Positions 1-6,693 of a DNA stretch of 64,000 nucleotides are shown piece by piece (the stretch's first letter is position 1; each line of letters begins with the position of its first letter). Source of the DNA: Kiritimatiellia bacterium. GTDB lineage: Bacteria > Verrucomicrobiota > Kiritimatiellia > RFP12 > UBA1067. The position numbers and the translations under genes are program-made. The stretch covers positions 1 to 64,000 of the forward strand of contig JAFRDO010000079.1 of the NCBI GenBank assembly GCA_017403825.1, read 5' to 3'. Under the pieces are notes generated by a model. The model was not told the DNA's origin. It searched no databases and saw nothing but the letters and a program-made list of their open reading frames with translations.

Positions 1-63
1 CGCTGCTATCTCGGCAAGTATCTCTGCGCGGGAACGGACCTTTTTCGATGATTTGCTTTTCAT
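1..63 (-). CDS. Partial hypothetical protein (N-terminus only)
   Basis: Only the first 21 codons are inside the window; the gene runs off the left edge on the reverse strand. The peptide is very basic (starts MKSKSSKKVRSRAE). A strong promoter sits so close upstream that transcription should begin at or within a base of the start codon, and there is no Shine-Dalgarno sequence. The start was chosen because of that promoter spacing. The family cannot be recognised from so few residues. Confidence 0.5.
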   Translation of the reverse strand, partial: MKSKSSKKVRSRAEILAEIAA

Positions 64-70
64 GGCATAT

Positions 71-99
71 ATTATAGTATATGCGTACCGAAAGTGCAA
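71..99 (-). promoter_or_regulatory. Sigma-70-type promoter for the left-edge gene
   Basis: Reverse-strand reading gives TTGCAC, 17 bp, TATAAT. The -10 box ends 7 nt before the ATG, so the transcript is predicted to be leaderless. Confidence 0.7.
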
Positions 100-148
100 G
101 CGGAAATTTTGGGGCGCCCGCATAATTTTCTCGGTGCACCCGACCCCC

Positions 149-177
149 TTGCGGACCGGGTAAGAATTTGCTATACT
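149..177 (+). promoter_or_regulatory. Promoter of tRNA-Cys
   Basis: TTGCGG, 17-bp spacer, TATACT, ending 23 bp before the mature 5' end of the tRNA. Confidence 0.7.
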
Positions 178-200
178 ATCAAACAACGTAGCGCTTGTTC

Positions 201-274
201 GGTGGGATGGCCGAGCGGTTAGGTAGCGGACTGCAAATCCGCTTACAGCGGTTCAACTCCGCTTCCCACCTCCA
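201..274 (+). tRNA. tRNA-Cys (GCA)
   Basis: The cloverleaf folds with a 7-bp acceptor stem (GGTGGGA with TCCCACC), a GCGGA/TCCGC anticodon stem, and a CTGCAAA loop giving anticodon GCA. The discriminator base is T (U73, usual for cysteine tRNAs) and CCA is encoded. It has its own promoter upstream and a terminator downstream. Confidence 0.95.
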
Positions 275-287
275 ACAAAAAAACCAA

Positions 288-316
288 AGAAACCCCGTAA
301 AAACGGGGTTTTTCTG
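288..316 (+). terminator. Rho-independent terminator of tRNA-Cys
   Basis: The hairpin AACCCCGT/ACGGGGTT has a short A-rich loop, a run of A before it and a run of T after it, so it may act in both directions. Confidence 0.85.
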
Positions 317-402
317 TTTTCGGGGGTCTCCGCCGTGATGCTTGCTGATTGCTCCAGCTCGGTTGGTGCGACTTGCCATTCGCTTCGTCGACTCCCGATG
401 TC

Positions 403-423
403 TTGACGGGGGTGTCCCGTCAA
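403..423. other. Short perfect hairpin in intergenic region
   Basis: TTGACGGG, 5-nt loop, CCCGTCAA. There is no T tract. It lies in the roughly 300-bp gap between the tRNA-Cys terminator and the ATPase gene; no convincing ORF is seen in that gap. Confidence 0.5.
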
Positions 424-457
424 ATCCTTGTGTCGGTTTGCAAGGGAGCAAGAAGAA

Positions 458-552
458 ATTTCTCCTAACCTGCAAAATGCGTATTAGGGGAAATAAAATT
501 TGTCGGCCAAAATTTTCCCCAAAATTGCAGAATGCGGATTAGGGGAAATTTT
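458..552. repeat. Two tandem dyad elements (operator-like) upstream of the ATPase gene
   Basis: A 24-bp unit starting TGCAAAATGCG and ending TTAGGGGAAAT at 471-494 recurs with two changes at 526-549, so the copies are 55 bp apart. Each is also the right half of an inverted repeat: the first has ATTTCTCCTAA on its left, the second AAATTTTCCCC. The pair lies just upstream of the likely promoter (TATCAT at 581-586) of the ATPase gene, as expected for an operator, though a mobile palindrome is possible. Confidence 0.55.
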
Positions 553-619
553 CCATATGGCGTTTTCGCGTCGATTTTGGTATCATATCCAATACAAAGT
601 CTGAACAAGGAGGGCATTC

Positions 620-2062
620 ATGTTTTTTGGCCGTGAGGACGTCATAGACCAGTTCGGTGCGTTGTTGCGCAAGCGCGTAGCGTCGCTCGTCACTTGTCGC
701 GGACGGCGAAGAATCGGCAAGAGCACCCTCGTGGAGGTGTTCGCCAAGCGCACGGGATGCCGTTTCATCAAGATTGAAGGACGGCGACCGCAGCGCGGGC
801 TGTCCAATGCCGACGAACTGGCGACGTTCGCAAAGCAGCTCGCCGACCAAACCTCCGCAGAGACCACTCCTCCCGCCAACTGGCCAGATGCGTTCCGGCG
901 GCTGGACTCTCAGATTGGCGGACGCGGCTGGACGGTGGTGCTTCTTGACGAAGTGTCTTGGATGGCCCATTACGACAAGGGCTTCGCGTCCGACCTGAAG
1001 ATCGCCTGGGACAACCTTTTCAAAAAGCACGACAGGCTTGTCATGGTCGTGTGCGGCAGCGTGTCGAGCTGGATAAGGGACAACATAATTGACAACGGCG
1101 CGTTCCTTGGCCGCCGCTCGCTCGACGTAGTGGTGAGGGAACTGCCGCTTTCGGACTGCGTCAAGTTCTGGGGCAAGGCAGCGTCTCGCATCGACGAGCG
1201 CGAGATTATAGACGTCATATCGGTGACAGGCGGCGTCCCGCGCTACCTGGAGGAGATCGACCCCGCGCTCTCCGCCGCAGAGAACATCCGTCGGCTTTGC
1301 TTCTTGCCGAACAGCCTTCTGCGCACGGACTTCGACGAGATGTTCAACGACGTGATAACGCAGGAGCAGGACTTTTCCGCAAAAGTCGTGAGGTGTCTTG
1401 CCGACGGTGCGAAGACTGCTGCGGAAGTTTCAAGGGAGCTTCGTCTTGAGAAAGGCGGGCGCGTTTCCGCCGCGCTCGCCCGTCTGGAGGAAGCAGGCCT
1501 TGTCTCCGCCGATGTCTCTGTCAATCCCGAGACGGGCAAGCCGGCTCGCGAAGTGCGCTACCGTCTCAGGGACAACTATTCCCGCTTCTACATAAAGTAC
1601 ATAGAGCCTGTCAAGAAAGTCATTGACTCTGGCGCGTTCGAACTCGCCACTCTAGACGCCCTGGAGGGAATCGACTCGGTGCTTGGCCTTGCATTCGAGA
1701 ATCTTGTCGTGAACAACTGTCGCGAACTGATTCCCATGCTGAATCTCAAGGGATCGCTGATCACGTCCGCCGCGCCGTACAGAAGACGCAGCGGCACGGC
1801 TGGCTCACGCGGGAAGAAGGGTTGTCAGGTCGATCTTCTCGTTCAGACACGCCGCACTGTGTGCGTCGTGGAGATCAAGCGCCGCCGCGAGATTGATAGA
1901 GGAATAATTCGCGAAGTTGACGAGAAGGTGCGGGCGATTGCGAGGCCGACGGGCGTCTCGGCAAGGGCCGCGCTTGTCTACAGCGGACATCTTTCCCCTG
2001 TTGTCGAGGCGGACGGCTACTTCGACGCAATTGTTCCGTTCCGCAGATTGCTTGGTCTGTAG
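620..2062 (+). CDS. AAA+ ATPase with C-terminal DUF234-type nuclease domain
   Basis: A 480-residue protein of the archaeal-type ATPase/DUF234 family. The P-loop GRRRIGKST is at residues 28-36 and the Walker B strand ending LLDE is near 108-111. A winged-helix region follows (about 250-320), and the C-terminus carries a PD-(D/E)xK-like motif, D405 followed by E418-I-K420, typical of DUF234. The family is common in anaerobes; roles are poorly known, with a mobile-element or nuclease-linked function suspected. A clear Shine-Dalgarno (AAGGAGGG) precedes the ATG, and the leader is about 27 nt. It is monocistronic; the next gene has its own promoter. The paired dyads upstream suggest dedicated regulation. 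Confidence 0.85.
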   Translation: MFFGREDVIDQFGALLRKRVASLVTCRGRRRIGKSTLVEVFAKRTGCRFIKIEGRRPQRGLSNADELATFAKQLADQTSAETTPPANWPDAFRRLDSQIGGRGWTVVLLDEVSWMAHYDKGFASDLKIAWDNLFKKHDRLVMVVCGSVSSWIRDNIIDNGAFLGRRSLDVVVRELPLSDCVKFWGKAASRIDEREIIDVISVTGGVPRYLEEIDPALSAAENIRRLCFLPNSLLRTDFDEMFNDVITQEQDFSAKVVRCLADGAKTAAEVSRELRLEKGGRVSAALARLEEAGLVSADVSVNPETGKPAREVRYRLRDNYSRFYIKYIEPVKKVIDSGAFELATLDALEGIDSVLGLAFENLVVNNCRELIPMLNLKGSLITSAAPYRRRSGTAGSRGKKGCQVDLLVQTRRTVCVVEIKRRREIDRGIIREVDEKVRAIARPTGVSARAALVYSGHLSPVVEADGYFDAIVPFRRLLGL

Positions 2063-2110
2063 GGCGGCCACAAACTGGACCGTCTGGTCTTCATTTCGGT
2101 CGCCCGGCAC

Positions 2111-2140
2111 TTGCGTGGAATGGGGCAAAATTGGTATACT
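2111..2140 (+). promoter_or_regulatory. Promoter of the poly(A) polymerase operon
   Basis: TTGCGT, 18 bp, TATACT. The -10 box ends 9 nt before the chosen ATG at 2150, so little or no leader is expected. Confidence 0.65.
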
Positions 2141-2149
2141 ATACGTTCA

Positions 2150-3358
2150 ATGTTCGGGTTCTTGAAAAAACAGCGAAAGGGACCGGTCGTTTATGCGCGG
2201 CCGGATCACTGCATTTCGCGCAAGAACATAGATCCCGACGCGCTGAAGGTGCTGTACCGCCTTGATTCCTTGGGCTACACGGCCTATCTCGTCGGCGGCG
2301 GCGTCCGCGACCTTCTCATGGGGCGCAAGCCGAAAGACTTCGACGTGGGCACGTCCGCCAAGCCGAACGAGGTCAAGCGCGCGTTCCGCAATTGCTTTCT
2401 CATCGGGCGCAGGTTCCGCCTGGCGCACGTCCGCTTCGGCGACAAGGTGATCGAGACGGCGACGTTCCGCCAGAACTCGCAGACGGTGGGCGAGATAATC
2501 GAGCACGCGGCGGAAGGCCCGATGGAGGACAACACGTTCGGCACCCCCGAGACCGACGCCTACCGCCGCGACTTCACCGTCAACGGGCTGTTCTACAACA
2601 TCAGGGACTTCACCGTGATCGACTGGGTGGGCGGCGTCGAGGATATCCGCAAGAAGGTGATACGCGCCATCGGCGATCCCGAGATACGGTTCCAGGAGGA
2701 TCCCGTGCGCATGATGCGGGCGATCAAGTTCTCGTCGCGGCTTGGCTTCAAGATCGAGCGCAAGACGGCCGCCGCGATGCGCCGGTTCCACGCCTGCATC
2801 CGAAACGCGGCCCTGCCTCGCGTCTGCGAGGAGGTGTTCCGCCTCTTCCCCTACGGGCACAGCGCAGAGGCGTTCCGGCAGATGTACGCCTGCGGATTGC
2901 TGGGCGACCTGCTGCCGGAGCTGGCGAAGTTCATCGAAGATGACGGCGGGGAGCGCTCGATGACGTTTGAATACCTTCGCGTGCTCGACAGCTACGAGAA
3001 CATGATGGCCGAACGCGGCTTCGAGGTGTCGAACGGCCTTCGCGCCGCCGTGCTGATGACGGGCATGTTCCGCAAGGCCAACAAGGACGGCGCAGGCCGG
3101 CGCATCATGAAGACGGTCGTGGACGCGCTGAAGATACCGAAGGCCGCATACTTCACGGCCGTGCTGCTCATGGAGTCCATGCGGCGGCTCTCGGTGTCGC
3201 CGAAGAAGGGCAAGCAGCGGTTCATCGGCAACCGTGATTTCCTCGACGCGCTCGACTACAACCGAATCGTGCTTCGGGCGGAGCACAGGAGCGAAGATGT
3301 CCTGAACGAATGGGCAGACCTCTACGATGAGACCTTGAAGAAAGGAGATACAGAATGA
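2150..3358 (+). CDS. pcnB: Poly(A) polymerase / tRNA nucleotidyltransferase family protein
   Basis: A 402-residue class II nucleotidyltransferase. The signature GGGVRDLL is followed by the metal-binding pair DFD (D63 and D65), then an RxxFG strand and the RRDFT motif (YRRDFTVNGLFY), and an RNA-binding helical C-terminal half. The Q-x-x-P-x-R-M-R-A motif appears as EDPVRMMRAIKF. It either adds poly(A) tails to RNA or the CCA end to tRNA; the short C-terminus leaves this open, and the tRNAs in this window encode CCA, which favours PcnB. The longer ORF start at 2111 lies inside the promoter, so the ATG at 2150 is preferred. The stop overlaps the next start (ATGA). Confidence 0.88.
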   Translation: MFGFLKKQRKGPVVYARPDHCISRKNIDPDALKVLYRLDSLGYTAYLVGGGVRDLLMGRKPKDFDVGTSAKPNEVKRAFRNCFLIGRRFRLAHVRFGDKVIETATFRQNSQTVGEIIEHAAEGPMEDNTFGTPETDAYRRDFTVNGLFYNIRDFTVIDWVGGVEDIRKKVIRAIGDPEIRFQEDPVRMMRAIKFSSRLGFKIERKTAAAMRRFHACIRNAALPRVCEEVFRLFPYGHSAEAFRQMYACGLLGDLLPELAKFIEDDGGERSMTFEYLRVLDSYENMMAERGFEVSNGLRAAVLMTGMFRKANKDGAGRRIMKTVVDALKIPKAAYFTAVLLMESMRRLSVSPKKGKQRFIGNRDFLDALDYNRIVLRAEHRSEDVLNEWADLYDETLKKGDTE

Positions 3359-4158
3359 AACCCAAGATCAATCCGGAGTTCCTTCCGCTGATAGAGTGGT
3401 GGGAGAAAGACGGCAAGGAGTATGTGATCGGCCTGCTGATCGCCGCCGTGATCGTCGGCGGGTGGTACGGCTGGAAGCACCACCGTGCGTCCGTGCGTGA
3501 CGCCGCGTCCGCTGCGATTACCAGCACCTACACGACCGAAGAGATGGAGGACGCCGTTGCCAAGTATGCCGGCACGCCGTCCGGCGGCGTGCTTCGCCTC
3601 CGCCTGGCGAAGAGCTACTTCGATGCGGGCCGCTACGAGGAGGCGCTCGCCGCCTACGAGGCGCTTGCCGCTGGCGCGCCTGACGGCTTTGCGGACGTGC
3701 CTGTGGTCGGCCGCGCGCAGTGCCTTGAGGCGATGTCAAAGTTCGAGGAGGCGCAGAAGGCGTTCGATGCGTTCGCCGAGGCGAATCCTACTAACTATCT
3801 TACGCTTACCGCCCAGCTCGGCGCCGCGCGCTGCATTGCCCAGGCTGGCGACAAGAAGAAGGCCCTTGCACGCATCGACGCCATACGTGCCGCGAACAAG
3901 GGCGACGAGGTCGCTTCGGCGCGCATTGATGCGGCAGAAAGCCTGATCAAGCGCTTCGAGAAGAACAAGCCCGTTGCAGAAGCGAAACCCGAAGCTAAGC
4001 CTGCGGCTGAGGCTAAGGCAGAAGCTAAGCCGGTCGCTGAGGCCAAGCCCGAAGCGAAGCCTGCGGCGGAGGCCAAGCCTGCCGCAAAGCCAGAGACCAA
4101 GCCTGCTGCTGCGGCTAAGCCCGAAGCCAAGCCTGCCGCGGAGGCAAAGAAGCAGTAG
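3355..4158 (+). CDS. Membrane-anchored TPR protein with Ala/Lys/Pro/Glu-rich tail
   Basis: A 267-residue protein. After a short cytoplasmic start comes one transmembrane helix (about residues 23-40), then TPR-like helices (about 65-195), an architecture like the YfgM/TPR_21 family that works with BamB and SecYEG in proteobacteria. The last 60 or so residues are low-complexity repeats of the type AEAKPEAKPAAEAK. It is translationally coupled to the polymerase gene (ATGA overlap) and followed 22 nt later by the thioesterase. Orientation with a long periplasmic part is inferred. The exact function is unknown. Confidence 0.75.
   Translation: MKPKINPEFLPLIEWWEKDGKEYVIGLLIAAVIVGGWYGWKHHRASVRDAASAAITSTYTTEEMEDAVAKYAGTPSGGVLRLRLAKSYFDAGRYEEALAAYEALAAGAPDGFADVPVVGRAQCLEAMSKFEEAQKAFDAFAEANPTNYLTLTAQLGAARCIAQAGDKKKALARIDAIRAANKGDEVASARIDAAESLIKRFEKNKPVAEAKPEAKPAAEAKAEAKPVAEAKPEAKPAAEAKPAAKPETKPAAAAKPEAKPAAEAKKQ
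3967..4155 (+). repeat. Coding low-complexity repeat (EAKPxAE units)
   Basis: Tandem 6- to 12-bp-type units such as GAAGCTAAGCCTGC and relatives encode the flexible Lys/Ala/Pro/Glu tail of the preceding gene. The opposite strand is open for the same reason but is not a gene. Confidence 0.8.
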
Positions 4159-4180
4159 TTCGTTTGCGGCGGCTGTGCCG

Positions 4181-4594
4181 ATGAAGAAGGTCACAGTTGA
4201 ATATCGAGTTCCGTATGCCGACACCGACCAGATGGGCGTCGTCTATTACGGAAACTACCTGACGCTTTTCGAACGCGCCCGCAACGAGCTGATGCGCGAG
4301 GCCGGCTATCCTTACCGGCGTTGCGAGGCCGAAGGCTGGTTGCTGCCTGTAATCCATGCCGAGGTAGACTACCGGACGCCGGCGCGATACGACGACCTGC
4401 TGGAAGTGACGGCATGGGTCAGCAAGATGAAGGGCGTGAGGGTGGAGATTTCGTGCGAGGTCCGCAGGAAGGGCGAAGAGACTGTTCTCGCCAGAGGCTT
4501 CACCCGGCACTGCTTCGTGTCCGCGCAGGACTTTCGTCCGTTGCCGCCGCCGGCGGAGATCGTGGAGATTTTCGGCATAAAGGAGGAGATGTGA
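4181..4594 (+). CDS. ybgC: Hotdog-fold acyl-CoA thioesterase, YbgC/4-hydroxybenzoyl-CoA type
   Basis: A 137-residue protein matching the usual length of the family. The signature YADTDQMGVVYYGNY near residues 12-26 contains the catalytic aspartate (D16). It would hydrolyse acyl-CoA or acyl-ACP in the cytoplasm; in Gram-negative bacteria ybgC is linked to the Tol-Pal cell-envelope system. The longer ORF from 3974 is an out-of-frame reading through the repeat tail of the preceding gene, so the ATG at 4181 is used. The stop lies one base before the phosphoglycerate mutase start. Confidence 0.88.
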   Translation: MKKVTVEYRVPYADTDQMGVVYYGNYLTLFERARNELMREAGYPYRRCEAEGWLLPVIHAEVDYRTPARYDDLLEVTAWVSKMKGVRVEISCEVRRKGEETVLARGFTRHCFVSAQDFRPLPPPAEIVEIFGIKEEM

Positions 4595-4595
4595 G

Positions 4596-6182
4596 ATGAG
4601 ACCTGTTGTACTTGTGATCCGTGACGGCTGGGGCGTCAACCCGCGTGCGGACGGCAATTCAGTTTACGGAGCCAAGACTCCTGTCATAGACCAGATCCGC
4701 GCCCGCTATCCGCACTGCCTGCTGGACTGCTGCGGCGAGGCCGTAGGACTTCCCGACGGCTACCAGGGGTCGAGCGAGGTCGGCCACCTCAACATGGGGG
4801 CTGGCCGGATAGTCGTGCAGGAACTGAAGCGCATCGACGACGGGCTTTCCAGCGGCGAGCTGTTCAAGAGTCCGAAGTGGCAGAACCTGATTGCGCAGTG
4901 GAAGGCGAACAACTCCCAGTTCCATTTCTTCGGACTGCTGCAGGACGAGGGCGTGCATGCCCACCAGGAGCATCTTTTCAAGCTGATGAAGCGCGCTCGC
5001 TCAGAGTTCTCCGAGGGGCGTATCGTCGTGCACCCGTTCCTTGACGGACGCGACACGCCGCCCAGGTCTACGCTGGAGTACGTCGCCCGCCTGAAGCAGG
5101 AGCTCGCAGCCGTCGGCAACGCGACGATCGGCACGGCGATGGGCCGCTACTACGGCATGGACCGCGTCAAGAACTGGAAGCTCACCAGCGAGGCGTACGA
5201 TTGCATCGTCAGCTGCAAAGGCAAGAAGGCGGCGACGGTCGAAGAGTGCGTCAAGGCGGAGTACGAGACCGGCAAGACGCCCGACGGAACGCCCATGACC
5301 GACGAGTACATTCCGTGCTACGTCATCGGCGGCTACGAGGGCATGAGGGACGGCGACGTCGTCATGCACACCAACTACCGTCAGGACCGTGCGATCCAGC
5401 TCACGCAGGCGTTCGTGTCGGACGACTACCCCGGTGAGCGCGCGGCGCGTCCGAAGGTGGCGTTCCTCGGCTTCACGCGCTACTGGGACGAGTTCGAAGA
5501 CTACCTGCTAGGGGCCATGGGCGCCGGCGGCGGCATGGACAACCTGCTCGGCGAGGTGGTCTCGAAGGCGGGTATCCGTCAGCTGCGCCTTGCGGAGACG
5601 CAGAAGTTCCGCCATGTGACGAGTTTCTTCAACGGCAAGTCGACGACGCCGTCGGAAGGCGAGGACCAGGTTGAGGTGAAGAGCCGCTTCGACCCGGCGA
5701 CGTTTGCGTCCCACCCGGAGATGGACGCATACAACGTGACGGACGAGCTGCTGAAGCGCCTAGAGAACAATCCGTACGGCTTCATCGTAGTCAACTACGC
5801 GAACTGCGACATGGTCGGCCATACGGGAGACGAGAAGGCGGCTACGAAGGCGGTGGAGGTTACGGACGAGTGCATAGGGAAGATCCTGCCGCGTCTCATG
5901 GAGCTGGACGCTCACGTGCTCATCTTTGCCGACCATGGCAATGCCGAGCAGATGGTTGACTACAAGTCTGGATTGGTGAAGACGTCGCACACGCTGAATC
6001 TCGTGGACTGCTTCTACGTTGCGAACGACGCGGCCGGGGTGCGCCTCACGCCGCTCGCGAAGCTCTCGGCAGTTGCGCCGACCGCGCTGCAGATGCTGGG
6101 CATTCCCGTGCCGCCGGAAATGACGACGCCGTCACTTCTCGCCGGCAAGGAGCCCTGGAGCCGCACATCCCTCGCCATATAA
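4596..6182 (+). CDS. gpmI: 2,3-bisphosphoglycerate-independent phosphoglycerate mutase
   Basis: A 528-residue enzyme of glycolysis and gluconeogenesis interconverting 3- and 2-phosphoglycerate. The N-terminal DGWG metal site (D10), the catalytic serine in SSEVGHLNMGAG (S60; most homologs have NSEVGH, so one neighbour residue differs), and the C-terminal ADHGNAE metal site are all present. The length is near the usual 510-530. The start is preceded by AAGGAGGAGATGTG. It closes a four-gene co-directional run, and the first copy of the inverted-terminus repeat begins 38 bp downstream. Confidence 0.97.
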   Translation: MRPVVLVIRDGWGVNPRADGNSVYGAKTPVIDQIRARYPHCLLDCCGEAVGLPDGYQGSSEVGHLNMGAGRIVVQELKRIDDGLSSGELFKSPKWQNLIAQWKANNSQFHFFGLLQDEGVHAHQEHLFKLMKRARSEFSEGRIVVHPFLDGRDTPPRSTLEYVARLKQELAAVGNATIGTAMGRYYGMDRVKNWKLTSEAYDCIVSCKGKKAATVEECVKAEYETGKTPDGTPMTDEYIPCYVIGGYEGMRDGDVVMHTNYRQDRAIQLTQAFVSDDYPGERAARPKVAFLGFTRYWDEFEDYLLGAMGAGGGMDNLLGEVVSKAGIRQLRLAETQKFRHVTSFFNGKSTTPSEGEDQVEVKSRFDPATFASHPEMDAYNVTDELLKRLENNPYGFIVVNYANCDMVGHTGDEKAATKAVEVTDECIGKILPRLMELDAHVLIFADHGNAEQMVDYKSGLVKTSHTLNLVDCFYVANDAAGVRLTPLAKLSAVAPTALQMLGIPVPPEMTTPSLLAGKEPWSRTSLAI

Positions 6183-6219
6183 CGCTTTCAGCGATAAGCT
6201 GACGGGAAACAATGTTGTT

Positions 6220-6451
6220 AACTCCGAAGGCTGGCAAAATGGGCTCCACTAACGTTCCGCCTCAAGCTCCGCACTACCCAGCCGCGCTTAAGGCGCTTTA
6301 TTGTGAATGTTTAGGGGCTGCCTTCGGCAGAGGAGGTCTGGAGGACACTTCCTCCAGCTACGATAGCATTGAAATGCGACGTGTCACAGGTTGAAATGCG
6401 CGAAGCAAAGGCGTAGCGGTAGCGGAGCCCCATTTGCCAACCTTCGGAGTT
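6220..6451 (+). repeat. Intergenic inverted-terminus repeat, copy 1
   Basis: A 232-bp element beginning AACTCCGAAGG and ending CCTTCGGAGTT; about 28 bp at each end are complementary with one wobble. Inside are the hairpins CTGCC-TTC-GGCAG and CTGGAGG/CCTCCAG. It is about 95 percent identical to copy 2 over the first 190 bp. It lies between gpmI and tRNA-Arg. No ORF of credible length is inside. Confidence 0.9.
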
Positions 6452-6545
6452 CCATCAATGGCGATTGATGCATTATCCTACCTGCCCTGCCAATTTCCAA
6501 GAGGTGGGAATATTCCTGTTTGCCAGGGTTCAGGTTTTCTGGCGA

Positions 6546-6575
6546 TTGACGCGACTGCGGCAAGTGTGTTATAAT
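6546..6575 (+). promoter_or_regulatory. Promoter of tRNA-Arg(CCG)
   Basis: TTGACG, 18 bp, TATAAT, ending 13 bp before the tRNA. The 95 bp between repeat copy 1 and this promoter holds nothing else recognisable. Confidence 0.75.
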
Positions 6576-6588
6576 CCACAACTTTAAT

Positions 6589-6665
6589 GCGACTGTAGCT
6601 CAATTGGATAGAGCGTTGGCCTCCGAAGCCGAAGGTTGCTGGTTCGATCCCAGTCAGTCGCACCA
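6589..6665 (+). tRNA. tRNA-Arg (CCG)
   Basis: Acceptor stem GCGACTG/CAGTCGC, anticodon stem TTGGC/GCCGA, and loop CTCCGAA giving anticodon CCG. CCA is encoded. It is followed directly by a shared terminator hairpin. Confidence 0.95.
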
Positions 6666-6693
6666 AACTCCGGCTTATGAAGCCGGAGTTATC
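6666..6693. terminator. Bidirectional hairpin between tRNA-Arg and the secretin gene
   Basis: AACTCCGGCTT, short loop, AAGCCGGAGTT. It contains the stop codon of the reverse-strand secretin gene and starts one base after the CCA of tRNA-Arg. The T tract is weak on both sides. Confidence 0.6.

Noticed and set aside
2147..3286. 379-residue reverse frame opposite pcnB
   Set aside because: Shadow frame; no recognisable motif, and it covers a well supported nucleotidyltransferase.
3795..4130. Reverse-strand Gly/Ala/Ser repeat frame
   Set aside because: Mirror image of the Lys/Ala/Pro/Glu coding repeat in the TPR protein; no start context or motif.
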